From Methanobacteriota archaeon (lineage in GTDB: Archaea > Thermoplasmatota > Thermoplasmata > Methanomassiliicoccales > Methanomethylophilaceae): 5,576 nucleotides of DNA. This document shows positions 5,501 through 5,576 of this stretch, piece by piece. The position numbers and the translations under genes were made by a program. The stretch is taken from NCBI GenBank assembly GCA_029574055.1, contig JAKQBQ010000118.1, positions 1 through 5,576 on the forward strand, in the 5' to 3' direction. The first letter of the stretch is position 1; every line of letters begins with the position of its first letter. The notes beneath the pieces were generated by a model, which did no database searches, was not told the origin of the DNA, and saw only the letters and a list, made by a program, of their open reading frames with translations.

Positions 5501-5576
5501 GTGCCACTATCTAGGAAAAAGCTACTCATCGCAGCACTGTCGCTCACGCTGTTCACGTCGCTTGCTGTAGCCTGCG
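5501..5576 (+). CDS. N-terminus of an exported protein, probably a lipoprotein (3' end outside window)
   Basis: From GTG 5501 the frame stays open to the window edge and gives 25 residues with the layout of a signal peptide. There is a short basic n-region (MPLSRKK), then a hydrophobic core of about 17 residues (LLIAALSLTLFTSL), then AVAC. The cysteine after A-V-A could be a lipoprotein acceptor, although the residue at -3 is A rather than the commoner L. Alternatively it is an ordinary signal peptidase site after AVA. No ATG occurs in this stretch and no SD precedes the GTG, but a TATA-like block lies about 28 nt upstream, as for the other leaderless genes. The mature protein is not visible, so nothing can be said of its role. 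Confidence 0.55.
   Translation, partial: MPLSRKKLLIAALSLTLFTSLAVAC

Overview
The window looks like archaeal chromosome, most likely a euryarchaeon of the Thermoplasmata/Methanomassiliicoccales type. This is an inference from several signs. A CTP-type riboflavin kinase is fused to a winged-helix domain, which is found only in archaea. FGAM synthetase is split into PurS, small PurL and an enlarged PurQ. AT-rich TATA-like boxes lie about 25-28 nt before start codons that lack a Shine-Dalgarno (SD) sequence, which suggests leaderless transcripts. AGG, AGA and ATA codons are frequent, and base composition is moderately GC-rich. The genus cannot be fixed from sequence alone.

Layout. Positions 2-178 (+) hold the C-terminal end of an IS4/IS5-type DDE transposase with an intact Y(2)R(3)E(6)K signature. 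Sixty bases later a TATA-like box and a leaderless start open the purine cluster purS (239-478), purL (501-2816) and purQ (2813-3625), all on +. purL and purQ overlap by ATGA. Together they encode phosphoribosylformylglycinamidine synthase, step 4 of de novo IMP synthesis: PurQ releases ammonia from glutamine, PurL is the ATP-dependent synthetase, and PurS bridges the two.

Tail to tail with purQ, with no base between the two stop codons, lies a GTG-started riboflavin kinase/regulator fusion (RibK/RbkR type, 3626-4282, -). A 7-bp inverted repeat straddles the junction. Upstream of this kinase is the hairpin-plus-T-tract terminator of a second minus-strand unit. That unit has two membrane-protein genes: a DUF998-like six-helix protein (4769-5344) followed by a four-helix protein of unknown function (4369-4734).

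The right end is a divergent intergenic region (5345-5500) with TATA-like boxes and a possible tiny leader ORF on the minus strand. It is followed by the first 25 codons of a plus-strand gene for an exported protein, probably a lipoprotein (5501-5576, running off the window).

Most of this is conserved housekeeping content. I see no CRISPR, defence system, RNA gene or clearly new multi-gene system. The points most worth a second look are the kinase-regulator with direct repeats at its own start site, the zero-gap convergent junction, the insertion sequence next to the purS promoter, and the uncharacterised membrane-protein pair with its odd leader.
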